A stretch of DNA of 64,000 nucleotides from Clostridiaceae bacterium BRH_c20a (GCA_000961765.1 LADT01000086.1:62001-126000); one strand, 5' to 3'. Counted from the first letter of the stretch, positions 37,908-47,471 are shown. The notes: generated by a model not told the origin, from the sequence alone. A program made the numbers and translations.

Positions 37908-38591
37908 TTATTCCTGCGTCCTTTCATAACGGATTTCCTGCCATCTGTTTTTTGCAATTTTAACAATTTTAGGGTCCAGAGCTTTATCGTTTAATAAAAT
38001 ACTAAACCACCTTCTTGCCCTCTCGTAGCCACCTAATCTATTTTCCAGCTCACCAATTATATATAATAATGATGCCTTATTAAGGGCAGCTATATCTCCT
38101 TGTTCATAGGTTTTTATGTAGTTATCTAAGGCGTTCTTTAAAAAGCGGGTTTCTTCATTATTACTATCATATCTATATAACCAGGCTAATTTTAAACATA
38201 GCCCTGCCAAAACATAGCTGCTTTCTCCCGCCAAAGCAGCACACAAAAGAGCTAATTTAAAAGCTTTTATAGCTTGTTCAAGACTGCGTTCCCCATTAAG
38301 ATTAGTGAAAGCGGCATTATCAATATATTGCTCTTTAATAATTCCCTTGCGAGTGTTTTTAATAGGCTGAAATTTTTCTGTAAAAGCAAAGTTACAGTGG
38401 GAACACACAAAAACTTCATAAGAGTAAGGATTAACACTTTCATAATGGTTACAAAAGTCACTATCCCTTTTTTTAATGATAATAAACTTACTTCGTACCT
38501 TTTTAGTAATAAAAGTCTTATTACAATACAAACATTCCATTTCCTTATCATATAAAGGTAACACCGGCTGAACACTTCCGGATGTAATCAT
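37908..38591 (-). CDS. DUF2225 family protein
   Basis: YDKEMECLYCNKTFITKKVRS...NPYSYEVFVCSHCNFAF. Confidence 0.85.
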   Translation of the reverse strand: MITSGSVQPVLPLYDKEMECLYCNKTFITKKVRSKFIIIKKRDSDFCNHYESVNPYSYEVFVCSHCNFAFTEKFQPIKNTRKGIIKEQYIDNAAFTNLNGERSLEQAIKAFKLALLCAALAGESSYVLAGLCLKLAWLYRYDSNNEETRFLKNALDNYIKTYEQGDIAALNKASLLYIIGELENRLGGYERARRWFSILLNDKALDPKIVKIAKNRWQEIRYERTQE

Positions 38592-38659
38592 AAATAAATG
38601 TCTCCTTTATCCTTTTATAATTTCTAGCAACCTATATGCAATTCTACTTATGACATACA

Positions 38660-38684
38660 AAACCCTGCAGTAACTGCAGGGTTT
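38660..38684. terminator. Hairpin
   Basis: AAACCCTGCAG-TAA-CTGCAGGGTTT. Confidence 0.6.
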
Positions 38685-38715
38685 AAGTATTTTTTAACCT
38701 TGAATATTTAATGGG

Positions 38716-39582
38716 TTAGAAAATCTCGGGCTTCCAAAGTACCATCCCGATGACCTGTCGAATAGATTGACCATAACTCCCCGCCTCACTTTGTGCCTGG
38801 GCAGCTAAAAACCTTTCAATTTCTTCATCGAAATCCTCTAACTGTAATTCCTCGGATACTGAGATTTCTTTTAGGCTTTTTTTAATTTCTTCTACTGGGT
38901 ACTTTTCTGTTCTGCTTAGATTGAGAAATTCTACTGTTGGTCTGTGTCCCGATGAATATAGCAGGTTGATTAAAAAGATAATATCATGGGAGTTTTTAAT
39001 ATAGGGTCGATCAAAATACTTTTGAAAGAAAGCATCATAGAGGGACATTTGCCTTTTCCCGTCAAAACCGGTGGCAAAGCAATATTGAGAGGAGCAGTCA
39101 TTCATTTTTTCTATAGTTTCCATATCTCGTAAACCAGGACTCTGGGAGGCAAAGACCAAGTCGAATTTCTTATACCAGCCCATTTCCCTAATGTCAAGCT
39201 CTTCCCACAGGCCCTGTACTACCTCAATGTTTTTAATATTTTTTGTTGCAATCTGTTCTTTTAATGCTTCCAGCATATTGGGCGCAGGGTCCATTGCTGT
39301 TACCTGAGCTCCCAGTTGGGCAAAAGGAAGGGCAAAATTCCCTGGTCCACAGCCTATATCTAAGATTTTCATATTATCCCAAAGCACGTTTTGCTTTTTT
39401 AAGAAATTTATTACACCATTAATCCTTTTATTGCCTTCCCCGGATTCAACCATTTTTGTGAAAGACTTAGCCTTTTTATTCCAGTGCTCTACCGGGTCGC
39501 CTCCCATATGCTTACCCAGATTTTGCTGCCACAATTGGTTCCAATACTGCGGATTACGAATATCCTTTAACATTACAATCAC
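38716..39582 (-). CDS. Class I SAM-dependent methyltransferase
   Basis: MKILDIGCGPGNFALPFAQLGAQVTAMDPAPNML. Confidence 0.9.
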   Translation of the reverse strand: MIVMLKDIRNPQYWNQLWQQNLGKHMGGDPVEHWNKKAKSFTKMVESGEGNKRINGVINFLKKQNVLWDNMKILDIGCGPGNFALPFAQLGAQVTAMDPAPNMLEALKEQIATKNIKNIEVVQGLWEELDIREMGWYKKFDLVFASQSPGLRDMETIEKMNDCSSQYCFATGFDGKRQMSLYDAFFQKYFDRPYIKNSHDIIFLINLLYSSGHRPTVEFLNLSRTEKYPVEEIKKSLKEISVSEELQLEDFDEEIERFLAAQAQSEAGSYGQSIRQVIGMVLWKPEIF

Positions 39583-39649
39583 CTCATAGATAATTTACCC
39601 TAGTATTAGTAAAGTAAATCAGTAGTTATAATTTAAGGTTAGGTTAGAA

Positions 39650-40426
39650 TTATTTCCCTTTAAATTCAGCCTTTCTTTTTTCCAAGAAAGCTGCCATACC
39701 TTCTTTTTGGTCCTCGGTTGCAAAACACAAGCCAAATACTTCTGCTTCATAATTGTAGGCTGATTCATCATCCATATTCATACCGTTATTTATTGCTGAT
39801 TTTGCCAAGGTAACGGCACTGGGACCACGGCTAGCAATTTTAGCAGCCATTTCCCGGGCTTTATCCATTAATATCTCAGGGTCATACACTTTATTAACCA
39901 GACCGATGCGGTAGGCTTCTGCAGCATCAATCATATCGCCGGTATAAATCAATTCTTTTGCAAGTCCTTTTCCGATCAATCTAGGCAGCCTTTGGGTCCC
40001 AGCAAAGCCGGGCACAATACCGAGGGTTACCTCCGGTTGACCAAATTTGCCTTTAGTAGAAGCTAGGCGAATATCACAAGCCATCGCAAGCTCACAGCCA
40101 CCACCCAAGGCAAAGCCATTGACGGCAGCAATAACAACCTGGGGCATATTTTCAATAGCAGAAAAAACCTTTTGACCTAGACGGGCAAAAGTTCTTCCTT
40201 CTAAAGGTTTTTTTCCCTGCATTTCTGAAATATCAGCACCTGCCACAAAAGCTTTTTCGCCAGAACCAGTTATAATAACACACCTTATATCCTGGTTTTC
40301 TGCCAGATCATTAATTACTTTTCCTAATTCTTTTAGTGTAAGGCTGTTTAAAGCATTTAAAGCCTTGGGTCGATTAATTGTAACCTCTGCAATAGCCCCT
40401 TCTAAGTTTAAAGTTATGTTTTCCAT
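39650..40426 (-). CDS. Enoyl-CoA hydratase/crotonase family
   Basis: AAVNGFALGGGCELAMACDIRLAS; short-chain crotonase type. Confidence 0.93.
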   Translation of the reverse strand: MENITLNLEGAIAEVTINRPKALNALNSLTLKELGKVINDLAENQDIRCVIITGSGEKAFVAGADISEMQGKKPLEGRTFARLGQKVFSAIENMPQVVIAAVNGFALGGGCELAMACDIRLASTKGKFGQPEVTLGIVPGFAGTQRLPRLIGKGLAKELIYTGDMIDAAEAYRIGLVNKVYDPEILMDKAREMAAKIASRGPSAVTLAKSAINNGMNMDDESAYNYEAEVFGLCFATEDQKEGMAAFLEKRKAEFKGK

Positions 40427-40542
40427 TATGTACCTCCCCTTTATCTTATATGTGTAATTTTATAACACCTGCTAGCCATAGTCGAGAAGATATTTAACGG
40501 TATATTCCCTAGACTTAACCTTAGGAATAAAGACAAGGTTAC

Positions 40543-41934
40543 TTAATTTCTAAAGATAATTTTTATTGCAGGCTCATCTAAAACACAAGCATATTCACAT
40601 ATTCCGCAGCCCACACATTTATCGGGGTTTACAACCGGAAGTTGGAAATCTTCCATAAATAGAGCTTCATCTATTAGAGGACAATTCAGCCAGCATGAAC
40701 GACAAACATCACCTTGGTAAGCATAACAAAGTTCCTTATCGATTTCTGCCACACCAATTTTTACTTCTCGTATATCAAGGGGGGCTAATGCTCCTGTAGG
40801 ACAAACATCAGGACATTTCATACAGAGATAACAAGGCATTTCCCTAGGATTAAAATAAGGTGTTCCAATTCCCATACCTTGATCTCCATGGGCACTTAAT
40901 AATGTCTTATATTCACAAACCTCAATGCATTTGCCACAGCGAATGCACTTAGATAAGAATTCCAACTCTATTCCCGCACCAGGAGGCCTTAGGACAACAG
41001 GCGCCCCCTTCTTAGTCCAATTAAAGGATGTTGTTAATAACCCTGTTACAGCTAGGGCTCCACCTGCTTGAAGGAGCATCCGTCTTGAATATATAGATTC
41101 TGAGGTGGTAGCAGCCACTTCTTTAACTCTATAGGAAGTTAAAACTGGCTTTCCCCAAGAAAATTTGAGTGACCCAGTGGGACAAACATCAATACACTGA
41201 CCACATTTTGTACATAACGGCATTCTCCAGCTTTCTAGGGGTTCATTAATTAGCTGCTGCAAGGAATCTTTTGTATAGCTGCAGTTCCTCACACATTTAT
41301 TGCATTTTATACATTTATCGGCATCACACTGTACCTTGAGAACACTGAGGTGACTAATTAGTGCATATAAGGCTCCCACAGGACAGAAGATGCGACACCA
41401 GCCTCTTTTAACTCCTATGAATTCATAAATAATGATAAATACTAAAATAATAACCTCTATACCAAAACCAAACAGGATACTTCTAAAAAAAATGCCTAGT
41501 GGAGATATTGTTTGAAAAATAGGAACCCCAATTAGTAAACTTACTATTAGAAAAATTGGTAATGCCCAATAGTATTGAGTTTGTTTTTCTTTTAGGTTCT
41601 TTTGTTTACTTTTGACAACTTTATTTTTTAATTCATCTATTAACTCCACCATAAGACCAATGGGACAGGCCCAGCTACAAAAAGCTTTACCTAGTACCAT
41701 ATAAGCCGCTGTTATTAATAAAGAGCTGCTTAATAAAGTAAAGGTAACAGTTTTTGACGCTACTATTACTTCTAACAGAGCTAGCGGATCTGTCAAGGTA
41801 ATACCCAGTACTTCACTTGAAATCAGTGTTCCTATTACTACCAGACTGCCAAGAATTGGTGCCATAAAGATGAGGATAATACCGATTTGGGTTAATCGGC
41901 GATATCCCTTCCAGCTCATCTTCACCTTCGTCAT
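40543..41934 (-). CDS. NapH-NapG fusion, multi-4Fe-4S membrane quinol dehydrogenase-type protein
   Basis: N-terminal NapH-like TM (CSWACPIGL, CRIFCPVGAL), then YSRRMLLQAGGALAVTGLL Tat-like segment, then NapG-like clusters (CIRCGKCIEVC, CYLCMKCPDVCP, CVGCGICEYAC). Confidence 0.85.
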   Translation of the reverse strand: MTKVKMSWKGYRRLTQIGIILIFMAPILGSLVVIGTLISSEVLGITLTDPLALLEVIVASKTVTFTLLSSSLLITAAYMVLGKAFCSWACPIGLMVELIDELKNKVVKSKQKNLKEKQTQYYWALPIFLIVSLLIGVPIFQTISPLGIFFRSILFGFGIEVIILVFIIIYEFIGVKRGWCRIFCPVGALYALISHLSVLKVQCDADKCIKCNKCVRNCSYTKDSLQQLINEPLESWRMPLCTKCGQCIDVCPTGSLKFSWGKPVLTSYRVKEVAATTSESIYSRRMLLQAGGALAVTGLLTTSFNWTKKGAPVVLRPPGAGIELEFLSKCIRCGKCIEVCEYKTLLSAHGDQGMGIGTPYFNPREMPCYLCMKCPDVCPTGALAPLDIREVKIGVAEIDKELCYAYQGDVCRSCWLNCPLIDEALFMEDFQLPVVNPDKCVGCGICEYACVLDEPAIKIIFRN

Positions 41935-41997
41935 CTCCTACATGAAAATAAACTCAGCAAGGATAGCCCTTACTAGGGGCTACCCTCACAATATTAA

Positions 41998-44262
41998 TTA
42001 AACCTTTTCAACACGAACCGCACAAATCTTAAACTCGGGTTCCTTGGAGGCAGCGTCAACTGCATCAGTTGTCACAGCATTAACCAATCTTTCTGCCTCA
42101 AACCAAGTTGCAAATATCAATCCCCGCCTGGGAATACCGGGTCGCTCAATTTTTACCGGCAGTTCTACTGTACCCCGTCTGGATACTAGGCGCACTATAT
42201 CGCCTTCCTTTATGCCCAATTGAGTGGCATCCTTGGAATTAAACTCAGCAAAGGATGTAGGTACAGCTTTCATAATTGCCGGACACTTTCCGGTCATAGT
42301 ATCGGTATGCCAATGTTCTAAAACACGTCCGGTTGTCAGGCAGAATGGATATTCTTTATCCGGCATCTCGGCCGGTTCTGTATAAGGTCTAGCAAAGACT
42401 TGGGCTCGATGGTTAGGTCTGGCATAAAAATCCACACCTTCTTTAACATATGGATCATCCGGAGCAACAAAACGCATTCCTGTACCTTCTGTCCCTATAT
42501 GATCTTTAACAGGCCATCTGATACCATGGGCTTCTTTTAAAGCGGCATAGCTGGCCAGCTCCATGTCTGTACCTGTTGTGCATTTCAGGTATTCATTCCA
42601 GACATCCTCAAAGGATTTATAGGGGAATACCTCCCCATAACCCATACGGTGCGCAAAATCTATTAGTGCGTCCACATCAGGCCGAGCTTCACCGGGTGGC
42701 TCAATAGCCTTAGCCATATGCTGAGTTCTTCTTTCGGTGTTACCATAAACACCCTCTTTTTCGCACCATAAAGCAGCAGGAAGTACAACATCAGCGTATT
42801 TACTTGTTAGAGTCGGATGATACGTCTCCGAAACTACCAAAAAGGTTTGTTCCAGACCTGGGTGATAGAAAGTAGCATTAGGTAAAGAATGGGCCGGATT
42901 TGTACACATTACCCATAAGCATTTCAGATCACCGGTAACAGTCCTGCGGAACAATTCCATAGTATGCCACCCCGGTGCCGGTGCCATTTTAGCCGGGTCT
43001 GTTCCCCAGATTTTAGCAATTTGTTCCCGGTGTGCAGCATTAGCAACCAGTCTGTGGCCAGGTAATAAGTGGGATAATCCACCTACTTCTCGGACACTAC
43101 CACAAGCACTGGGCTGTCCGGTTAAGGAAAAGGTGGTACTGCCCGGCTTACAGATTTTACCCGTAATCAGGTGCAGGTTATGAATCATATTGTTGGCAAA
43201 TACACCGGCAACCCTTTGATTAATACCCATACACCACAAGGTCATAGTATTTTTGCCCGGTTCTGCGAAATCTCTGGCTAACTTTCTTATTTCCTGCACG
43301 GGAATACTACTTTTAGCTGAGGCAAATTCCGGTGTGTAGCTTTCTTTAATATGCTGCTTATAATCCTCCCAAGTAATTGGATTAGCGCCATCGGAGAAAC
43401 AAACATGATTTTTAATAAATTCTTCATCTGTAAAGCCTTCTTCAATGATGACATAAGCCATAGCCCCCAAAATTGCTAGGTCTGTCCCCGCTATAAAAGG
43501 AATAGCACTATCAGCAATTTCATGGGACCGGTGACGTCTGGGGTCAGCAATAATGATTTTCGTACCAGGATTTTTCCTTTTGTGGTCAACAATTCTTGAG
43601 AATAAAACCGGATGGGCCTCAGCAGTATTTGAACCGATGATGAAAAAAACGTCACAGTGTTCAAAATCATCATATGTACCCATAGGTTCATCAGCACCAA
43701 AAGTAGTCATATAACCGGCTACTGCACTTGCCATACAAAGCCTAGGATTACCCTCAACGTTATTGCTGCCAAAGCAGCCCTTCCAAAGCTTGTTGGCCAC
43801 ATAGGTTTCATCGACCGAGGTCTGCCCTGAACCATAGAAACCCACTGAAGCAGGTCCATATTGGTCAAGGGATTCTTTAAACCTTTGAGTGATAAGCTCC
43901 ATTGCTTCATCCCAACTGGCTTCCACGAACTTACCATCTTTTTTAATTAAAGGTTTGGTTATACGGTCTTTAGCAGTCATTATCTGGGGCAGATAATAGC
44001 CTTTTGCACATAAAAGACCCTTATTTACCGGATTATCAGGGTCACCTTTGACTGCTACTACTTTACCGTTTTTTACACCTATCATAACTCCACAACCTGT
44101 TCCACAATAGCGACAAACGGATTTAACCCATTTATCAGCTTCGGTTTTGGTTGGGTCGATAGGTTTACTCTGCACAGGCTGTCTGCCACTTGAACATCCA
44201 GCACTTACCAGGGCAGTCGAAACAGCACATGCTTTAATGAAATCTCTCCTTGAAAATTTCAT
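41998..44262 (-). CDS. napA: Periplasmic-type nitrate reductase catalytic subunit, Tat lipoprotein signal
   Basis: MKFSRRDFIKACAVSTALVSAGC; CRYCGTGCGVMIGV; NPRLCMASAVAGY; start set at ATG 44262 (GGGAGG SD). Confidence 0.85.
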   Translation of the reverse strand: MKFSRRDFIKACAVSTALVSAGCSSGRQPVQSKPIDPTKTEADKWVKSVCRYCGTGCGVMIGVKNGKVVAVKGDPDNPVNKGLLCAKGYYLPQIMTAKDRITKPLIKKDGKFVEASWDEAMELITQRFKESLDQYGPASVGFYGSGQTSVDETYVANKLWKGCFGSNNVEGNPRLCMASAVAGYMTTFGADEPMGTYDDFEHCDVFFIIGSNTAEAHPVLFSRIVDHKRKNPGTKIIIADPRRHRSHEIADSAIPFIAGTDLAILGAMAYVIIEEGFTDEEFIKNHVCFSDGANPITWEDYKQHIKESYTPEFASAKSSIPVQEIRKLARDFAEPGKNTMTLWCMGINQRVAGVFANNMIHNLHLITGKICKPGSTTFSLTGQPSACGSVREVGGLSHLLPGHRLVANAAHREQIAKIWGTDPAKMAPAPGWHTMELFRRTVTGDLKCLWVMCTNPAHSLPNATFYHPGLEQTFLVVSETYHPTLTSKYADVVLPAALWCEKEGVYGNTERRTQHMAKAIEPPGEARPDVDALIDFAHRMGYGEVFPYKSFEDVWNEYLKCTTGTDMELASYAALKEAHGIRWPVKDHIGTEGTGMRFVAPDDPYVKEGVDFYARPNHRAQVFARPYTEPAEMPDKEYPFCLTTGRVLEHWHTDTMTGKCPAIMKAVPTSFAEFNSKDATQLGIKEGDIVRLVSRRGTVELPVKIERPGIPRRGLIFATWFEAERLVNAVTTDAVDAASKEPEFKICAVRVEKV

Positions 44263-44279
44263 TTGCAACCCTCCCAAAA

Positions 44280-44576
44280 TTAATTTAACGCATCTGTTAA
44301 AACGTGACATTGACGACAGGTAGTAAATTCAGGGTGAGGGGTTTTTGGTACTCCACCTATTTCGCCATCACGGTGGCAGACTAAACAGTCACCCCTTCCC
44401 TCTAATTCATGGGGAACTTCTGGAGGAAAGCCATCAATATCAATTAGTTTTAAATCAGTTTCTGAGATTTCCCCTTGAGGAACAGGAGGCCCACTACTAC
44501 ATGCACTAACGATGAGAGAACTAAACAAAAGCAGAATGAGAATAGTGATTATACTTTTCTTTCTCTCCTGAGTCAC
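44280..44576 (-). CDS. Diheme c-type cytochrome lipoprotein (NapB-like role)
   Basis: LIVSACSSG lipobox; CLVCH and CRQCH heme motifs. Confidence 0.8.
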   Translation of the reverse strand: MTQERKKSIITILILLLFSSLIVSACSSGPPVPQGEISETDLKLIDIDGFPPEVPHELEGRGDCLVCHRDGEIGGVPKTPHPEFTTCRQCHVLTDALN

Positions 44577-44629
44577 TTCTTTTTTACCTCCTTATAAAGT
44601 AAAACTAGGTACTATTCCACTTTTCTTTT

Positions 44630-45184
44630 TCAAAGTGGTTCAATGGTAATAGCTGGGATAGGTGCTAAACAAACGTCAACACATAAGCCACAGCCGTTGC
44701 ACTTGGCAACATCAATTACAGGGTCTAAATAAGAATTCATCTTTATTGCTGATATATCTACCGGACAAGCATTTTTGCAGGTACCGCATAGCTGTCCATT
44801 ACGAGCTAAACAGTAATTATTGTCAATTCTAGCCTTACCAATAACATACTCCTGTGCTAACACTTTTTTTCTTAAAGCACCCGAAGAGCAAACGCCTATA
44901 CATTCCAGACAAAAAGTACAAGGCTCTTTCCCCGGTTCAAGGTAAGGGGTACCCAAAGACGGTCCTTTGTCGGGGCCCGCTATTTTTATTGCCTTTTTTG
45001 GACAAGCTTGAGCGCACTTTCCACACCTATGACAGGTACTCAAAAATGAAAGTTGGTCTAACGCACCTGGTGGTCTAATCAGTTTTATTTCATCACTAAT
45101 GGCGGGCACTCTATATCCCAGCAAATGTTTTAGATCTTTCCATATAAGCGAAAAAACCTCCCTGCGCTCAACCCGTTCATCCAT
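44630..45184 (-). CDS. NapF/NapG-like 4Fe-4S ferredoxin
   Basis: CHRCGKCAQACP, CTFCLECIGVC, CGTCKNACP, CNGCGLCVDVC. Confidence 0.8.
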   Translation of the reverse strand: MDERVERREVFSLIWKDLKHLLGYRVPAISDEIKLIRPPGALDQLSFLSTCHRCGKCAQACPKKAIKIAGPDKGPSLGTPYLEPGKEPCTFCLECIGVCSSGALRKKVLAQEYVIGKARIDNNYCLARNGQLCGTCKNACPVDISAIKMNSYLDPVIDVAKCNGCGLCVDVCLAPIPAITIEPL

Positions 45185-45200
45185 TAAATTACACCCCATT

Positions 45201-45434
45201 TTATGCTGTTTCGTAATGAATATAGACTGGATAGACCCCAATAACTCCCTGTAACTTTAAGATTTGTTCATCCATTATCTGTAACACACTTTCTACTGAG
45301 GGACTTTCTAAAACTAAAATTAATTGTCCTTCTAAAACCGTTTCAATAGAAAGACCTTTAATATTTGCCAAAGGCCCTCTTATTTGTTCCTCAAACCCAA
45401 CTAAGCATTTAAGAATAAGGCTGGAGATAATCAT
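45201..45434 (-). CDS. napD: NapD-type chaperone
   Basis: IISSLILKCLVGFEEQIRGPLANIKGLSIETVLEGQLILVLES; inside nap cluster. Confidence 0.8.
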   Translation of the reverse strand: MIISSLILKCLVGFEEQIRGPLANIKGLSIETVLEGQLILVLESPSVESVLQIMDEQILKLQGVIGVYPVYIHYETA

Positions 45435-45491
45435 AATTCACCTCAAAGATATTAAAATGCTGAGGGGAAGAGACTCCCCTCCTTTTTGAAA

Positions 45492-46709
45492 TTACTTTCT
45501 AAGACTATCCAATTCATGCCCGGTTGCATTTGGGTACGTATACATCGGTAACTCAATAGCTTCTATTTGTAATTTATCCTTGACACCTGCTTCAAGATAT
45601 AATCGTTCTGCCTCACCCTTAATGGCAAGGTACTTAGCCCATAATTCTGCAAACCCATGCCAATGAGTATAGTCAGGTGAGAAGTGCTGTGCACCTTTAA
45701 TGGTGGTAGCTTCTGCATATTTATGCAACTCAAACATCAGGCTTTCGATATCACTCTCATGACTGTAACCGAAAAACTTCGCGGTTAATGGAGGAAGTCC
45801 ATCCTTGTCTAACAATGAACCTTCTGAAGGCTTAAGTACTCCATCTTTATACAAGTCCCTGATAATTGTACGGGCTGCGCCTACAATACGTAATGTTTCT
45901 TTCTTAATTGCTTCTACATTGTTTCGGGAATCTTGGACATATTCTTCACTGTGGCACTGTAGACAGTTACTCCACAGTTCATTTTTGCCGGCTTCGCCAT
46001 CTTCATTTTTCAGTTGGATAATATAATGGTTATTATCCTGCGAAGTATGACAGGTGTTACAGGTCGGCTCTCCGGTAGCTTGAGCTACTTGGAAGTGAAC
46101 ACTTGATTCATAAGCTTCACGCTGGGGATGGTCAGGACCCATATGACAATTTTCACAGCCGTTGGTGAAATTGCCTGTTACTGCTTGACCAGGAAGAGCT
46201 TGTAATACGGGCTTAGGTAGAGCAGTAGGATGTCCTTGATGACAACTGGTACAGGTTTCTTCAACTTTAGTATGACAGTCATCACACCCTTGCTGCTGCA
46301 TTTCCGGGAAAGCATCTAACAACTTAAACCGAACATTATTTTGTGAGAAGGAGACGGCTTGCACGTGTCTGGTTTTATTAAAGCCATCTAATGCTTCAGT
46401 ATGACATTCTCCACAGGTTTCCGGACTAACCTTGGCAAAATTTGCATATTTTAGGTCTTTTTCATCTATCAACTCAGTTCCGTGACAATTTATACATGTT
46501 ACTCCATTTTCCCCGTGGGCACTGGTTTTCCATATTTCATATTTTAGGGGCATTTTATCTTTATAATAACTTTCGAATTCTATTGCCTGTTGAGCGGTGG
46601 CACCCGCCGGAACAACAGTTGGTTGGCTAGACATAGCATATAAGGCTATTCCGCCGATAATAAAAACTCCAACTACTATCCATAAGACATTCTTATTTTT
46701 TAGATTCAC
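45492..46709 (-). CDS. Heptaheme cytochrome c, hydroxylamine oxidoreductase-like
   Basis: Seven CXXCH (CINCH, CGECH, CDDCH, CTSCH, CENCH, CNTCH, CLQCH) followed by a long helical C-terminus; N-terminal TM anchor. Confidence 0.7.
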   Translation of the reverse strand: MNLKNKNVLWIVVGVFIIGGIALYAMSSQPTVVPAGATAQQAIEFESYYKDKMPLKYEIWKTSAHGENGVTCINCHGTELIDEKDLKYANFAKVSPETCGECHTEALDGFNKTRHVQAVSFSQNNVRFKLLDAFPEMQQQGCDDCHTKVEETCTSCHQGHPTALPKPVLQALPGQAVTGNFTNGCENCHMGPDHPQREAYESSVHFQVAQATGEPTCNTCHTSQDNNHYIIQLKNEDGEAGKNELWSNCLQCHSEEYVQDSRNNVEAIKKETLRIVGAARTIIRDLYKDGVLKPSEGSLLDKDGLPPLTAKFFGYSHESDIESLMFELHKYAEATTIKGAQHFSPDYTHWHGFAELWAKYLAIKGEAERLYLEAGVKDKLQIEAIELPMYTYPNATGHELDSLRK

Positions 46710-47248
46710 TTAAGTTCTCCCTCCCTTTCAGTATTTTTCCCATGTCCTACAGTTTGGTGGCAGGATACACATGATGTTTGATTTGCTGCTGTTGAATGAG
46801 CAATTTGTTGAGTCTGATTTTGTGGTACTAAATTATCTAAGACATGACATTCTTCACAATTCTCATTTAGTATTTTAGCCCTGGCTCTTCGTGCTAGTTC
46901 AGGACTCATCCGTTTAAATTCGAATGGCGTAGGCTTCTCAACTAAATGCACATATAACTCGGAGAGCTTGCCTGCTTTAGTAACCAGCATCTGCAGCGTA
47001 TTCCCGGGAATGTGACAGGACTGGCAGTCAGCTGTTATGCCTAAATTATTCATACCATGGGTTGACTGCTGCCAACTACTAACCGCGGTATTCATCTCGT
47101 GACAACTCATGCAGTATTCAGTTTGGGAAGTATAATGACTTGCACCCAAGGTAAAAAATAACCCGGCAATTATTAAACAGATTGGTAAAAGCCAGCCTAC
47201 CTGTTTAATTTTCAAACTTCGCTCATCTTTAACCACCTTTGTGTCCAA
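46706..47248 (-). CDS. NapC/NirT/NrfH-like tetraheme membrane-anchored cytochrome c
   Basis: One N-terminal TM; CMSCH, CQSCH, CEECH, CVSCH; 4-bp overlap with the HAO-like gene. Confidence 0.85.
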   Translation of the reverse strand: MDTKVVKDERSLKIKQVGWLLPICLIIAGLFFTLGASHYTSQTEYCMSCHEMNTAVSSWQQSTHGMNNLGITADCQSCHIPGNTLQMLVTKAGKLSELYVHLVEKPTPFEFKRMSPELARRARAKILNENCEECHVLDNLVPQNQTQQIAHSTAANQTSCVSCHQTVGHGKNTEREGELK

Positions 47249-47351
47249 TACTTAAACCTCCTTTCGTGAAAATTAGAACCTTTTCCCACATGCCTATATG
47301 CATCACCTCCATAAAATAATTTTTCAGTAGTGATACCGAATTTTCAAAAAA

Positions 47352-47392
47352 AAGATATGCCTTGCTACTCTAAATAGTAACAGGCATATCTT
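47352..47392 (-). terminator. Hairpin plus T-run between hemA and napC; possible hemA terminator/napC leader hairpin
   Basis: Arms AAGATATGCCT/AGGCATATCTT followed on the minus strand by TTTTTTTT. Confidence 0.65.
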
Positions 47393-47455
47393 AATAGCTA
47401 CTTAGTACGTGCTTAATAAATACTTAAATAAAACTTAATAAATTATTAACGTTTA
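47390..47455. promoter_or_regulatory. 11-bp-phased direct repeat array 1 (6 units)
   Basis: CTTAATAGCTA|CTTAGTACGTG|CTTAATAAATA|CTTAAATAAAA|CTTAATAAATT|ATTAACGTTTA. Confidence 0.75.
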
Positions 47456-47471
47456 ATCTATGAATATTTTT

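Noticed and set aside
38267-38575. Alternate minus-strand frame (102 aa) inside the DUF2225 gene
   Set aside because: Overlaps the DUF2225 ORF, which has CxxC motifs; no independent support.
43491-43937. Extra minus-strand frames inside napA
   Set aside because: Alternate frames of an intact, well-conserved NapA sequence.
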